DNA from: Bdellovibrio sp. ZAP7
GTDB lineage: Bacteria; Bdellovibrionota; FAC87; UBA2466
NCBI GenBank assembly: GCA_945878405.1
Contig: CAMCTJ010000003.1
Span: 62,001 to 126,000, forward strand
Length of the DNA: 64,000 nt
Reading direction: 5' to 3'
Positions 39,042 through 48,234 of the stretch are shown piece after piece. The position numbers and the translations under genes were made by a program. The notes under the pieces were generated by a model. It did no database searches. It worked only from the letters and a program-made list of their open reading frames with translations, and had not been told where the DNA came from. Numbering within the stretch: position 1 is the first letter of the stretch; each line of letters starts with the position of its first letter.

Positions 39042-39070
39042 TTAAATCAATAAAATCAATATCTTGCCAG

Positions 39071-39099
39071 TTGATTTGCCGCATTAAATCGGCTATGAT
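39071..39099 (+). promoter_or_regulatory. Candidate promoter for the small zinc-ribbon gene
   Basis: TTGATT (39071-39076), 17-nt spacer, TATGAT (39094-39099). The start of transcription would be about 55 nt before the ATG at 39162. Confidence 0.6.
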
Positions 39100-39161
39100 G
39101 GATTCAGTTGATCAGCTAATTGATCTGTGAAGAACTTTTAGTCGATAAACGGGGAGGACGT

Positions 39162-39359
39162 ATGAAAGCATGTTCTGTTTGTAAAAAAGCAAGTTCAACG
39201 ATCTTAATGAACAATCGTTTTGTGTGTTTTCGGTGTGATGAGCTGTTGTTCGATATTGAAATAGAAAGCGACGAAGCCGAAGTCTCTCCGGTGGGGGTGA
39301 ACAACTATCCACATCCAAAAACCGAAACGATGATTACCAAGCCTACCGGCCAAAAGTAA
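39162..39359 (+). CDS. Small zinc-ribbon-like protein
   Basis: 65 residues from ATG 39162, which has GGGGAGG 4 nt upstream. Two CxxC knuckles, CSVC (4-7) and CFRC (about 24-27), make a likely zinc site; the rest is acidic then Pro-rich and probably disordered. It has its own promoter and lies before a good terminator, so it is a real single-gene unit. No family recognised; such proteins often bind nucleic acid or a protein partner. An in-frame TTG at 39120 would add 14 residues without a ribosome binding site. Confidence 0.7.
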   Translation: MKACSVCKKASSTILMNNRFVCFRCDELLFDIEIESDEAEVSPVGVNNYPHPKTETMITKPTGQK

Positions 39360-39364
39360 AAAAG

Positions 39365-39388
39365 TTGGGGAGCCGCAGGGCTCCCCAA
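39365..39388. terminator. Bidirectional intrinsic terminator
   Basis: TTGGGGAGCC (39365-39374), loop GCAG, GGCTCCCCAA (39379-39388). On the minus strand it is followed by CTTTTTT, a strong terminator for metK; on the plus strand by GTTTC, a weaker one for the zinc-ribbon gene. Confidence 0.85.
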
Positions 39389-39393
39389 GTTTC

Positions 39394-40566
39394 TTAGCTA
39401 CGAATAAGATTTTTCAAATCGTTAACTCGATCAAGCTTTTCCCAAGTAAAGCCCTTTGTAGAAGTTCTTCCGAAGTGTCCGTAAGCGGCGGTTTCTTCGT
39501 AAATGGGTCGAAGGAGATCAAGAGTTTTAATTATTTCAGAAGGTTTAAATCCGAACAGTTCTTTCGCGGCAGCAGTTATTTTGTCGAGCGGTACAGTAGC
39601 CGTATCATAATCTTCGATCATTAATGAAACTGGCTCAGCAACTCCAATCGCGTAAGCAATTTGAACCAAGCAACGTTTCATTAAGCCAGCTGCGACGAGA
39701 TTCTTAGCTAGATATCTGCCCATGTAAGAAGCCGATCTATCCACTTTAGAGGGATCTTTTCCGGAGAAGGCTCCTCCGCCATGCGCTCCATGACCACCAT
39801 AGGTATCTACAATAATTTTTCTTCCAGTTAACCCACAGTCACCCATGGGGCCACCAATTACAAATCTCCCAGTGGGATTAATGAAAAATTTTGTTTTGGG
39901 GTCGATAAGATTTGATGGGATCACTTTCTGAACTACTTCTTCCATCAAAGCGTTTTTAAGCTCCTCATAGGAAACATCCGGGCTGTGTTGCGTGGACAAA
40001 ACAATTCCATCAACTCGTTTAGGCACGCCATTTTCATATTGAACCGTTACTTGTGATTTTCCATCTGGTCGGAGAAAACCCAAGACTCCCTCTTTGCGAC
40101 ATTCTGCGAGACGTCGAGTCAGACGATGAGCGAATGCGATTGTTGCGGGCATGAACTCGGGAGTCTCATCACAGGCATAACCAAACATGAGGCCTTGATC
40201 GCCAGCTCCCTGCTCTTTAAAAAGTCCTTGGCCCTCAGTCACTCCTTGAGAAATATCCGGCGATTGCTTTCCAATCGCTGTCAAAACGGCGCAGGTATTA
40301 TAATCGAAACCTGCTTCATCTGAGTTGTAGCCGATTTTTTTAATCGTTCTTCGGGCAATGTCCGTAACGTCTATTACGGCCGAGGTGGTAATTTCTCCAG
40401 AAACAAAAGCCAGTCCAGTGGTGACCAAAGTCTCACAAGCAACTCTGGCTTTTGGGTCTTGAGTTAAAATGGCATCTAATACCGCATCTGAAATTTGATC
40501 GGCGATCTTATCAGGATGACCTTCGGTAACCGACTCAGATGAAAAAAGGCAGTTCTTAAGTTTCAT
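39394..40566 (-). CDS. metK: S-adenosylmethionine synthetase
   Basis: 390 residues, full length. Makes SAM from methionine and ATP in the cytosol. Conserved: [32 protein letters not shown], the loop [12 protein letters not shown], the P-loop-like [16 protein letters not shown], and [23 protein letters not shown] motif 5 nt before the ATG serves as ribosome binding site and can pair with GGGTG/CACCC upstream (see finding). It ends at the bidirectional terminator. The LysM gene lies 62 bp upstream on the same strand. Confidence 0.98.
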   Translation of the reverse strand: MKLKNCLFSSESVTEGHPDKIADQISDAVLDAILTQDPKARVACETLVTTGLAFVSGEITTSAVIDVTDIARRTIKKIGYNSDEAGFDYNTCAVLTAIGKQSPDISQGVTEGQGLFKEQGAGDQGLMFGYACDETPEFMPATIAFAHRLTRRLAECRKEGVLGFLRPDGKSQVTVQYENGVPKRVDGIVLSTQHSPDVSYEELKNALMEEVVQKVIPSNLIDPKTKFFINPTGRFVIGGPMGDCGLTGRKIIVDTYGGHGAHGGGAFSGKDPSKVDRSASYMGRYLAKNLVAAGLMKRCLVQIAYAIGVAEPVSLMIEDYDTATVPLDKITAAAKELFGFKPSEIIKTLDLLRPIYEETAAYGHFGRTSTKGFTWEKLDRVNDLKNLIRS

Positions 40567-40628
40567 AGAAACACCCCAACCGTAAAAGCCCCTAGGGTGC
40601 TGCCGAAGGTCTTAAATGTCAAATAGGT

Positions 40629-41921
40629 CTATCTTCTTCGAAATTTACTGGGAGTGTCCTCAGTGCTCTCACCAGCATCGCTACTCGATGGCGAGGAAGC
40701 TCGTGCTTTGAGACGTTTTTTTCTTGCCGCCAAGGCAAGCAAAAGAATAATCAGAGCTGCCCCGATAAGGATCGCAATTGAGTTTTGCTCAACCACTTGG
40801 TCCCAGTTCATGGCTGCTGCAGGTTGTTCAGCGCCGTTACCGATTTCTTCAGCTGGCGATTCAGGTTCCTCAACAGAGGGAGCCTGGAGAGCAGCCGGAG
40901 GTGGCGTTACCGGAGCTGGAGCAAGAGAAGGTGCGGGTTCTGGGATTTTGTTTTCGAATACGGGCAGGGGTTCGGCCGGTTTAGCCAAGAGGGGCTCTGG
41001 CTTCGACGGTTGGACCATCGGAACCTCTTCCTCTTTTGCTAGCTTTTGTTCAGCCGGAGCTTGGAGGGCCTTGAAAAGATTTTTTGGATACACAGCTAGA
41101 GTCTGACCAGTTTCTATTGAGTTAGGAGTTTTTAGACCGTTGAGGACCGCAAGCTCCTTCCAGCTTTTGACACTTCCCAGTTTCTTATGAGCGATTCGAG
41201 TTAGCCAGTCTCCTGAGTGAACTTGATATTCTTCAGGCTGAATGTTTCGCTCCTGATAGAAAGAGGCCATTTTTTTATCTTTGGGATCTAATGGAGACAC
41301 ATAAAAGATCATTTGTCCGGGTGACCAAACGGCGCCATTCCAGCGAGCTAATTTTTTTGTGAATTTTAAGTTTGAATAAATGAGTTGAGAAATTTTCTTG
41401 GGGGAGTCTCCCTTTCGGGCAAAGTAAAATCTATTTACCTGAGATCCCTTTCTAACAAACGCTCTTCTAGGAATTTTGGGAGCCTTGGGTGTGTATGCCC
41501 TGCGAACTACCGGCTTTGGAGCTTCTTCCATCTGGACTTCTGGCGCCTCGATTTCTGGTTCTGCTTGGACTGAGGGAGCTTCTGCAACTTCTGCCTTTGG
41601 CTCCACAGCTTCCGCTGATTGGAGAACCGGTTCTGCCATTGCTTGTTCTTCTGGTTGGGTCGTTTGATCCGGATTTTGAGGCAATTCGTTTTTTTCTGCT
41701 TCTTCCGAATTAAAAGCCGTTTCGGGTGATTCGCTCGTTCTCTGCTCAACGGGTTGTTCTTCTGACTCTTGGTTCTCCGCTAATTGCTGTTCAGCTGCTT
41801 GCTCGAAAGCTGTATCGTCCTCGTCTTTGAACCGATTTTGGTGCGCACAGGACAAGAACCAAACCAGACCAAAAAGAATAAGCGTTGTCACAGAAGGCAG
41901 AAAATAATCTCTATTTCTCAT
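40629..41921 (-). CDS. LysM-domain membrane protein (FimV-like layout)
   Basis: 430 residues. The N-terminus MRNRDYFLPSVTTLILFGLVWFLSC is a membrane anchor or lipoprotein signal (FLSC is a poor lipobox). A Glu/Gln/Pro-rich low-complexity stretch follows (about 35-150). Then come two LysM-like modules, NRFYFARKGDSPKKISQLIY and EYQVHSGDWLTRIAHKKLGS, which in known proteins bind peptidoglycan. After a second Pro/Ala/Glu-rich linker there is a C-terminal membrane helix (IAILIGAALIILLLALAA) and a basic cytoplasmic tail. The order LysM, acidic linker, membrane helix resembles FimV-type polarity proteins. Confidence 0.7.
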   Translation of the reverse strand: MRNRDYFLPSVTTLILFGLVWFLSCAHQNRFKDEDDTAFEQAAEQQLAENQESEEQPVEQRTSESPETAFNSEEAEKNELPQNPDQTTQPEEQAMAEPVLQSAEAVEPKAEVAEAPSVQAEPEIEAPEVQMEEAPKPVVRRAYTPKAPKIPRRAFVRKGSQVNRFYFARKGDSPKKISQLIYSNLKFTKKLARWNGAVWSPGQMIFYVSPLDPKDKKMASFYQERNIQPEEYQVHSGDWLTRIAHKKLGSVKSWKELAVLNGLKTPNSIETGQTLAVYPKNLFKALQAPAEQKLAKEEEVPMVQPSKPEPLLAKPAEPLPVFENKIPEPAPSLAPAPVTPPPAALQAPSVEEPESPAEEIGNGAEQPAAAMNWDQVVEQNSIAILIGAALIILLLALAARKKRLKARASSPSSSDAGESTEDTPSKFRRR

Positions 41922-42035
41922 AGTTTTTACCCCAACTCAGGAGGGGCTCCTCTAGACCCTATATCGGCCTTATTCTACAACTTCCTTAGTCTAACGCTCG
42001 CAAGAGTTTGATTTTTGAGCTAATCTTGTGTCGCC

Positions 42036-43685
42036 ATGCAAAAAGATAAATTAAAGGTCATTCCTTTGGGGGGATTAGGCGAAATCGGTATGAACGCCAT
42101 GGCCCTCGAGACGCACGGCGACATGGTGTTGATTGATTGCGGGTTACAATTTCCAGACGCCAGTTACCCGGGCGTAGAAGTTTTGGTTCCCGATCTTTCT
42201 TATGTTTTGGAGAGGCTCGATAAGCTTCGAGGAATAATCGTAACCCACGGCCATGATGATCATATTGGGGCCATTCCCTTTTTACTCAGAGAAAAAGAAC
42301 TAGATATTTATTCAACCCCCTTCCCACGAGGGTTGATTGAGCAAAAGCTTGCTGAGTTTTCAGGAGTAAAAGAGGCCCGGTTTCACACCGTTGAGCCTCG
42401 AAAAAAATTCTCTGTGGGCTGTTTTAATTTTGATCCCATTCCGGTTCAACATTCGATTATTGAAGCACTAGCTTTTGCGATCGAAACTCCCGCAGGCACG
42501 GTGATCCATTCTGGAGATTTTAAACATGATCCCAAAGAAGCCTCGAGAGGGGAAATTACTTTTCAGGCCTTTCACGAATATGGAGACAAGGGTGTTTTGC
42601 TGCTGATGTCAGACAGCACTAATGCCGAGAGAGAAGGCCATACTCTCTCAGAAGTCGACATCGAGAAATCATTTGAAAAGATTCTCACTAATCAAACGGG
42701 ACGACTCATCATCGCATTGTTTGCTTCTAACATTCGTAGGTTAGAGCGCATCATGGCGATTGCTAAAAAGCAGGGGAAAAAAGTTGCTTTGATGGGCCGA
42801 AGTATGCACAGCTATACGCGAATTGCATTTGAGCAAAATTCTCTGACCATTCCCGAGGACACGCTCATCCCCATTGAAAACGTCGGTAAGTATCGTGATG
42901 ATCAAGTCATTGTTTTAAGTACTGGAAGCCAGGCTGAACCTCGCTCGGCGTTGGTGCGAGTGGCAGAGGGGATTCATAAAGACTTTGAAATCCGAAAAAC
43001 GGATACAGTTGTTATGTCGAGTCGGTTTATTCCAGGGAATGAGCGTGCCATTACCCGAATGATAGACAATCTTTATCGCTCGGGAGCTGACGTTCTTTAC
43101 GAATCTGTCCATCAAATACACGTTTCTGGACACGGGTTTCAAGAAGAGCTCATGATGATGTTGAAGGCAACCCGACCAAAATTTTTCATACCGATTCATG
43201 GTGAATTTCGACACCTATCTAAACATGCCAAGCTCGCGGTTGGCTCAGGGGTGAAAGAAGAAAACTCGGTCGTAGTGGAAGATGGGCAGGTGATAGAAAT
43301 CACTGCCGATGAAATTAAGCTCGGGGAGAAGCTCGAGATTGTAAAGCTACCGGCCGTCGAAAATCTTTATGTGGATGGAAGCCCAGAGGCCTTAAAGCAA
43401 AAGCACGCTTTGGCAAAAGCGGGAATCGTGTTTGTTGCCCTTTTTCGAAACCCGCGCACGCACCAATTGTTGAGCGATCCCATTGTGTGTGTTCAAGGCC
43501 TTCTTCTTTATCACGGGTCAGATGAGCAGGAAGTTATCGCTGGAGCTAAGAAAAAACTCATTGCCGTAAACGCTGACTATGGGGATCGCGAAGATTTTGA
43601 AGAAATTGTGAAGCTTGAAACTCGAAGGTACTTTAGAAGGCACGCAAGCTACAAGCCTGTTGTGATACCAGTTGTCATCCCCTAG
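42036..43685 (+). CDS. rnj: Ribonuclease J
   Basis: 549 residues. Metallo-beta-lactamase/beta-CASP RNase with 5'-3' exo and endo activity in mRNA and rRNA maturation. Zinc motif VTHGHDDHIGAIPFLL, HSGDFKHDPK, SDSTNAEREGHT, the beta-CASP region FASNIRRLERIMAIAK, STGSQAEPRSALVRVA and HVSGHGFQEELMMMLK, PIHGEFRHLSKHAKLA and a C-terminal domain. No ribosome binding site is evident and TAATCT lies 9 nt before the ATG. Divergent from the LysM gene. Confidence 0.96.
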   Translation: MQKDKLKVIPLGGLGEIGMNAMALETHGDMVLIDCGLQFPDASYPGVEVLVPDLSYVLERLDKLRGIIVTHGHDDHIGAIPFLLREKELDIYSTPFPRGLIEQKLAEFSGVKEARFHTVEPRKKFSVGCFNFDPIPVQHSIIEALAFAIETPAGTVIHSGDFKHDPKEASRGEITFQAFHEYGDKGVLLLMSDSTNAEREGHTLSEVDIEKSFEKILTNQTGRLIIALFASNIRRLERIMAIAKKQGKKVALMGRSMHSYTRIAFEQNSLTIPEDTLIPIENVGKYRDDQVIVLSTGSQAEPRSALVRVAEGIHKDFEIRKTDTVVMSSRFIPGNERAITRMIDNLYRSGADVLYESVHQIHVSGHGFQEELMMMLKATRPKFFIPIHGEFRHLSKHAKLAVGSGVKEENSVVVEDGQVIEITADEIKLGEKLEIVKLPAVENLYVDGSPEALKQKHALAKAGIVFVALFRNPRTHQLLSDPIVCVQGLLLYHGSDEQEVIAGAKKKLIAVNADYGDREDFEEIVKLETRRYFRRHASYKPVVIPVVIP

Positions 43686-43755
43686 CCGACCCAACGAAAA
43701 GAAATTAAGGCTGACTCCCTGACTCGTCGATAAGAAAACACGGTAAGGTGTTTTC

Positions 43756-44787
43756 ATGGGTGAGCCAGCAATCAAACAAAAGCCAGTCATTTCTCGATTT
43801 TTCGAGGTGCGTCTCCAATCTGTTGTCACTGATGTGCCTCTGGGATTCGATCTCTTCCTTTTGGTTAGTGGAAACCCGATTCTTTTTCGAAAACAAAAAG
43901 ATGTTTTAACCAGTCAACGGCTGCACTCCTTGCTGTCGCATGGAGGTCAGAGATTTCTGGTGCTTGAAGAACAGCGCCCACTTTATATCCAGTCTCTGAA
44001 GGAGATGGTGAATAATCCAGAAACCTCAATGGAAGTGAAAAGTCGCTACATCAAGGAATCCGCATTTCTTCACGTCAATGATCTGTTTGAGAAAGAGAGT
44101 GTAGCAGAAACGGTAAAGGGTGCTGAAATTCTAGTTTCTGAAATGGTTGATTTTGTGAGTGAGGATGTGAGCGCAGTCGCAAACCTCATGCAGTTATCTA
44201 AACACGATTATTACACGTACAATCATTGTGTTGATGTCGCGGTTTACACTATTTCGCTTGCTAAGCAGTTGTATGGTGCAGACCGTGAAAAATTAATTCA
44301 GGCGGGTTTGGGTGGCTTGCTCCACGATGTTGGTAAACGAAAAATCGATACGGCACTTATTAATAAGCAAACCAAATTAAGCCAAGAAGAGTGGCTTGAG
44401 ATCAAAAAACACCCTGAGTATGGGCAAGCAATTTTAATTGATGTTGAAAATGTGCCTCAAGATTCAAAGCGAGCAGTTTATGAGCACCACGAGAACTACG
44501 ACGGCACAGGCTATCCCAACAAAAAACGTGGCGATGAGGTTTGTGAGCTATCAAAGATAGTTGCTATTGCGGATGTTTTTGATGCCCTAACCACAGAGCG
44601 GTCCTACCACAAGGCGATTTCGCCGTCAGAAGCGCTTGATATGATGTTTGGCATGCAGCCGGGCAAGTTTGATCCAGATTTGTTCGAGGCGTTTAACAAG
44701 AAGTTTGATAAAAAAGCCAACCTCAAGCTCCTCAGTGATTTTGATCCTTGTCAGGCGGGGTCAATTACTCGAATTGAAAAAAAATAA
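43756..44787 (+). CDS. HD-GYP domain protein (probable c-di-GMP phosphodiesterase)
   Basis: 343 residues. An unrecognised N-terminal region (about 1-125) precedes an HD-GYP domain: HD pair GGLLHDVGKRKIDTALI, HPEYG, YEHHENYDGTGYPNKKRGDEV, KIVAIADVFDALTTERSYHKA. The GYP triplet is intact, which favours hydrolysis of cyclic dinucleotides to pGpG or GMP. No membrane segment, so cytosolic; the N-terminal part is the likely sensor or regulatory domain. It follows rnj by 70 bp with its own weak promoter-like sequence. Confidence 0.92.
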   Translation: MGEPAIKQKPVISRFFEVRLQSVVTDVPLGFDLFLLVSGNPILFRKQKDVLTSQRLHSLLSHGGQRFLVLEEQRPLYIQSLKEMVNNPETSMEVKSRYIKESAFLHVNDLFEKESVAETVKGAEILVSEMVDFVSEDVSAVANLMQLSKHDYYTYNHCVDVAVYTISLAKQLYGADREKLIQAGLGGLLHDVGKRKIDTALINKQTKLSQEEWLEIKKHPEYGQAILIDVENVPQDSKRAVYEHHENYDGTGYPNKKRGDEVCELSKIVAIADVFDALTTERSYHKAISPSEALDMMFGMQPGKFDPDLFEAFNKKFDKKANLKLLSDFDPCQAGSITRIEKK

Positions 44788-44884
44788 GTTCGAAAATCAT
44801 CCTACAGGAACAAAAATATCCAGTGTCCCGCCTCCCTAAAGACCGGGGATCTTTCCAAACCGAATACCCGATGTCTAGTTTTCG

Positions 44885-44924
44885 AAGGCCCAAGAAACTG
44901 AAATAACAGGCCTTTCTTCTTTTT
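44885..44924 (+). terminator. Possible terminator after the HD-GYP gene
   Basis: AAGGCC (44885-44890) pairs with GGCCTT (44909-44914) across an 18-nt loop, followed by TCTTCTTTTTC. The 270-bp gap (44788-45057) otherwise holds no gene. Confidence 0.4.
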
Positions 44925-45057
44925 CTGGAAATAAAAAACCATATTTGATACTTAAGAAGGCACCCGAACTTCTTCATGAGAGCTCCTTCTTGATTTGGCG
45001 CCTTGGTTGCACCTGTCGAAATCTTGCGAAGCTTGGTTTTTTTAAAGGAGCAATCAA

Positions 45058-46293
45058 ATGCCAACACCGTTCTCTTGGGTAACCATTTTCTTTTTAGCTG
45101 GGTTGATTTCTTGTCAAAATAAAAGCCGAAACGAAAACCCCCAGCCAGGTGAAATCTCTTCTCCAGCGGAAACGCACCCTGACCACAATAAAGATCCTGG
45201 GTCTGGGCCCCTGAAGCTAAAGGGAGAAGCCAGGGGGTTGGATGAGCCCCACTTATATGACGTTCAGTTAAGTTGGCAAATTAGCAACCGAGAGCCCTCT
45301 ACTTTTTTCATTGTTAAAAGAAGTGATTGGACTTCAGGCAGAGTGGTGCAAGGGGAGCAGGGCTTTTACCAAGACGAAGAGGTTCAAGAAGGAAAAGATT
45401 ATTTGTATCAAGTGCAAATGATTAACGGCTCAAAGAGCGTTACTTCGGATTGGATCCAGGTTCAGGTCCCCAAAGATAAAGTTTTCGAAGGGGAGGAAGT
45501 GATCCAGACCGGGAAAGTGGATGACTACGCGAGATTGTTTTTTAAAAACAAGGTCCGAATCGTTTGGCAGGGAGAAAAATTAGAAATTCGTGCTCGTGAA
45601 ATTATTTCAGAGGATGCGGTTTTAGATTCCTTCTCTCTAACGCAAAAGAATGCTGTCTTGGGAATGGCTGGTAAGGGGGGCGGAGAGCTAATAGTTCAGT
45701 CAAAAACACTCAAGGGAGCTTTGTTTATTCGGGCTGATGGTCAAAATGGTGGCGCTGGTCTCGAAGGTTCTCAAGGCGCTGTTGGAGCGGTCGGTACCGC
45801 AGGGCCAAAAACATTTCTTCGTTGGGGTGAGCCGTCCAAGTTTCCTGAGGGAGCCTATAACTTCAGGGGTTATTGGTTTTATTGTGATCCGCCTCGTCCA
45901 CCGGGTGCTATTGGAGAAACAGGGGGAACTGGCCTCTTCGGACACGCTGGTGGAGTAGGAGGAAATTCTTCTAAGGTGATTGTTGAAATTGAAGATACCA
46001 AGTCGGGAGATGTTTTTTTCACAAACAAGCCCGGTGTTGGGGGTGAGGGCGGCCTCGGTGGACCCGGTGGAGAGGGCGGGGAGGGAGGATGGTCCGGTGA
46101 GATTGATTGGAGAATCCATGCTTCAGATATGCCCCAGGGAGCAGATCTTACTCTCTTCGTAGCATGTCAGGCCAAACAAGGCGAAAAGGGCCCGCAAGGA
46201 AATAGAGGCCCTCAAGGACCAAAAGGGGATGACGGGTTTCAGGCTCCATTTTGTTTGAAGCTTGGAAACTCTCAAATGGGTTATTGTCCCTGA
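45058..46293 (+). CDS. Lipoprotein with Gly-rich and collagen-like C-terminal segment
   Basis: 411 residues. Lipobox LISC (Cys19) after a hydrophobic signal, so it is lipid-anchored on the periplasmic or outer face. A possible fibronectin-like region (about 60-150) is followed by a beta-rich part, then Gly-rich stretches (GGVGGNSSKVIVEIEDT, GVGGEGGLGGPGGEGGEGG) and at the C-terminus true Gly-X-Y triplets, GEKGPQGNRGPQGPKGDDG. AAAGGAG precedes the ATG. Function unknown; a surface or matrix component is possible. No enzymatic motif. Confidence 0.75.
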   Translation: MPTPFSWVTIFFLAGLISCQNKSRNENPQPGEISSPAETHPDHNKDPGSGPLKLKGEARGLDEPHLYDVQLSWQISNREPSTFFIVKRSDWTSGRVVQGEQGFYQDEEVQEGKDYLYQVQMINGSKSVTSDWIQVQVPKDKVFEGEEVIQTGKVDDYARLFFKNKVRIVWQGEKLEIRAREIISEDAVLDSFSLTQKNAVLGMAGKGGGELIVQSKTLKGALFIRADGQNGGAGLEGSQGAVGAVGTAGPKTFLRWGEPSKFPEGAYNFRGYWFYCDPPRPPGAIGETGGTGLFGHAGGVGGNSSKVIVEIEDTKSGDVFFTNKPGVGGEGGLGGPGGEGGEGGWSGEIDWRIHASDMPQGADLTLFVACQAKQGEKGPQGNRGPQGPKGDDGFQAPFCLKLGNSQMGYCP

Positions 46294-46329
46294 TTGACGT
46301 GCTCCAGACATCGTGCAAGCCTTCACTTG

Positions 46330-47457
46330 ATGACGATTAATTCTGTTCCAGCTCTTGATTTGTTAAGGCAATACCGAGAGCTTTTGCCTCAAGTGGCTCG
46401 AGCCATGTCTCGGGTTGTTGAATCGGGGGCTTTCATTTTAGGGCCTGATGTTGCGGCATTTGAAAAAGAAGTAGCGGAATGGATGGGAGCCCGGTTTGCT
46501 ATTGGTGTCAGCAATGGTACGGATGCGCTCTTTATTGCATTGCGAGCATTGGGAGTCGGACAAAACGATCAAGTCCTTTCCTCTCCCTTCACATTTTTTG
46601 CCACTGTCAGCGCAACTGTAAACAGTGGGGCCGTTCCCGTTTTTGCTGACATCGATCCAAAAACTTTTAATTTAGATCCTAACCAGGTTGAGCAAGTCCT
46701 CAAAAAAGACACCCACAAAAGAATTAAAGCAATTATTCCTGTTCATCTTTATGGACAAGCTTGTGACATGGAAGCATTTCAAGCGCTTTCAAAAAAATAT
46801 GGGGTCTTTCTTGTTGAGGATGCGTGTCAATCTATTGGAGCGAAAATCGGAGACAAAAAAACAGGAAACTGGAGCCAATTTGGTTGTTTTAGTTTGTATC
46901 CCACGAAAAACCTGGGCGCTGTTGGAGACGCTGGGATTATCACCACAAATGATCAGGAACTTGCTGAGAGGGTGCTAGCTATTCGAAATCATGGTTCTAA
47001 AACTCGATACGTTCATGAAGTGATAGGAAGCAACTTTAGAATGGATACCGTTCAAGCTGCGGCCCTTCGGGTTTTTCTTCCTCATCTTGATCATTGGATC
47101 AGAGAACGACAAAAGACCGCGAGCTTTTATGATGAACAATTAGGAGAGCAGGAGCAAATCGTTGTTCCCGCGAAAGCATCCTTTTCGACACATACGTATC
47201 ACCAGTACACCGTTCGGGTTTTAAATGGAAAACGAGAGGCCTTTAAAAATCATCTGAGCGCGAAAAAAATTGGCCACATGGTTTATTACCCGATTCCTTG
47301 TCATCTTCAAAAAGCGCTGAGCGCTCTCGGATATAAAAAAGGGGATTTTCCTGCGGCAGAACAAGCCTGCGAAGAGGTCCTGTCCTTGCCGATTTTTCCT
47401 AGCATGACAAAAGAGGAACAGGAATACGTTGTCGACGCAATCAAGGTGTTTGCTTAA
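46330..47457 (+). CDS. DegT/DnrJ/EryC1/StrS-type sugar aminotransferase
   Basis: 375 residues from ATG 46330. PLP enzyme that usually transfers an amino group to a keto-sugar nucleotide for LPS, capsule or glycoprotein sugars. Motifs: AVSNGTDALFIALRALG (here GVSNGTDALFIALRALG), PFTFFATVSATVNSGAVPVFADID, VHLYGQACDM, EDACQSIGAKIG, PLP Lys in YPTKNLGAVGDAGII and NFRMDTVQAAALRVFL. A TTG at 46294 in frame would only add 12 residues. No other sugar genes are nearby. Convergent with the DUF1275 gene (8 bp). Confidence 0.9.
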   Translation: MTINSVPALDLLRQYRELLPQVARAMSRVVESGAFILGPDVAAFEKEVAEWMGARFAIGVSNGTDALFIALRALGVGQNDQVLSSPFTFFATVSATVNSGAVPVFADIDPKTFNLDPNQVEQVLKKDTHKRIKAIIPVHLYGQACDMEAFQALSKKYGVFLVEDACQSIGAKIGDKKTGNWSQFGCFSLYPTKNLGAVGDAGIITTNDQELAERVLAIRNHGSKTRYVHEVIGSNFRMDTVQAAALRVFLPHLDHWIRERQKTASFYDEQLGEQEQIVVPAKASFSTHTYHQYTVRVLNGKREAFKNHLSAKKIGHMVYYPIPCHLQKALSALGYKKGDFPAAEQACEEVLSLPIFPSMTKEEQEYVVDAIKVFA

Positions 47458-47465
47458 CTTATAGG

Positions 47466-48227
47466 TTAAGGAGAGTTTGCTAGCGCTTCCTGCTCATGTT
47501 TATCCATGTTTTTTTTTGCAAGAAGCAATACAGCCAATGAAGTGAGCGCCGGAACAATAAAGCCGTGGTATCCGGCCAGATGACTAAAAATATAAGCCGA
47601 GATTCCAGAGCCGACCATAAAGCTTGCAAAAGTGAACACGCGCAGCCAGTTCAGCTTTTTTTGGTAGGTTTTTTCTTTCTCATCAACATTTAAGAAGGGA
47701 ATTCTAACCAGGTTCATTCCAAGGTCCGTTGACAGTCCTGTCATGTGGGTGGTGCGAACTTGCCCGTTTGTCAGACAACCAAAAGTAGCATTCTGAGAAC
47801 CACAAATAAAACAGAGCAGAAACAACAGTACGAAATCGCGCTGGAGTATGAGGGGTTCGCCAAACTCTCCAAACATGCCCCACTCTCCCAAAACAAAAAC
47901 AAGAAAAAGAAGAGCCGACTGAGTAACTAGCGCATATCCCACTCTTACTCTTTTTTGTTGGTAGAAGGGTCGATCGATAAGAAACGCCGAGTACGCTGCG
48001 CCCGCAATGAATGACAGCGGAGCAACCATCATCTCAAGTGCAAGCCAAAACCCTTCTTGAGAGAAGCTTAATCCGACGTGGGTTCCATACCCGGTTACAT
48101 GAGATACAAACCGATGGCAGGCGATGAAGCCGCCAGCATTAATAAAACCGGCTTGAAATGCCAAAAGGCACCACAAGATGCTGTTTTCTTTTTTGAGTAT
48201 GTCCTTAAAGGCTTGGCTTCGAACCAT
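47466..48227 (-). CDS. DUF1275 (YoaK-like) membrane protein
   Basis: 253 residues, inner membrane, about six helices. Family features: LLAFQAGFINAGGFIACHRFVSHVTGYGTHVGL, AGAAYSAFLIDR, ICGSQNATFGCLTNGQVRTTHMTGLSTDLG and a final helix pair. Function is not known for the family. The ATG at 48227 is 7 nt after the end of tRNA-Ala; the frame extends upstream through the tRNA, which is not coding. No ribosome binding site of its own is seen. Confidence 0.85.
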   Translation of the reverse strand: MVRSQAFKDILKKENSILWCLLAFQAGFINAGGFIACHRFVSHVTGYGTHVGLSFSQEGFWLALEMMVAPLSFIAGAAYSAFLIDRPFYQQKRVRVGYALVTQSALLFLVFVLGEWGMFGEFGEPLILQRDFVLLFLLCFICGSQNATFGCLTNGQVRTTHMTGLSTDLGMNLVRIPFLNVDEKEKTYQKKLNWLRVFTFASFMVGSGISAYIFSHLAGYHGFIVPALTSLAVLLLAKKNMDKHEQEALANSP

Positions 48228-48234
48228 AATAAAG

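Noticed and set aside
39120-39161. Longer start (TTG 39120) for the zinc-ribbon gene
   Set aside because: The ATG at 39162 has GGGGAGG at a workable distance; the TTG has none.
40567-40628. SAM riboswitch before metK
   Set aside because: Only 62 bp between genes and no match to SAM-I, SAM-II, SAM-III or SAH cores; only a small hairpin is left.
40654-41106. 150-residue plus-strand frame opposite the LysM gene
   Set aside because: Ala/Ser/Gly-rich mirror of the low-complexity Pro/Ala/Glu linker on the other strand; no ribosome binding site or family resemblance.
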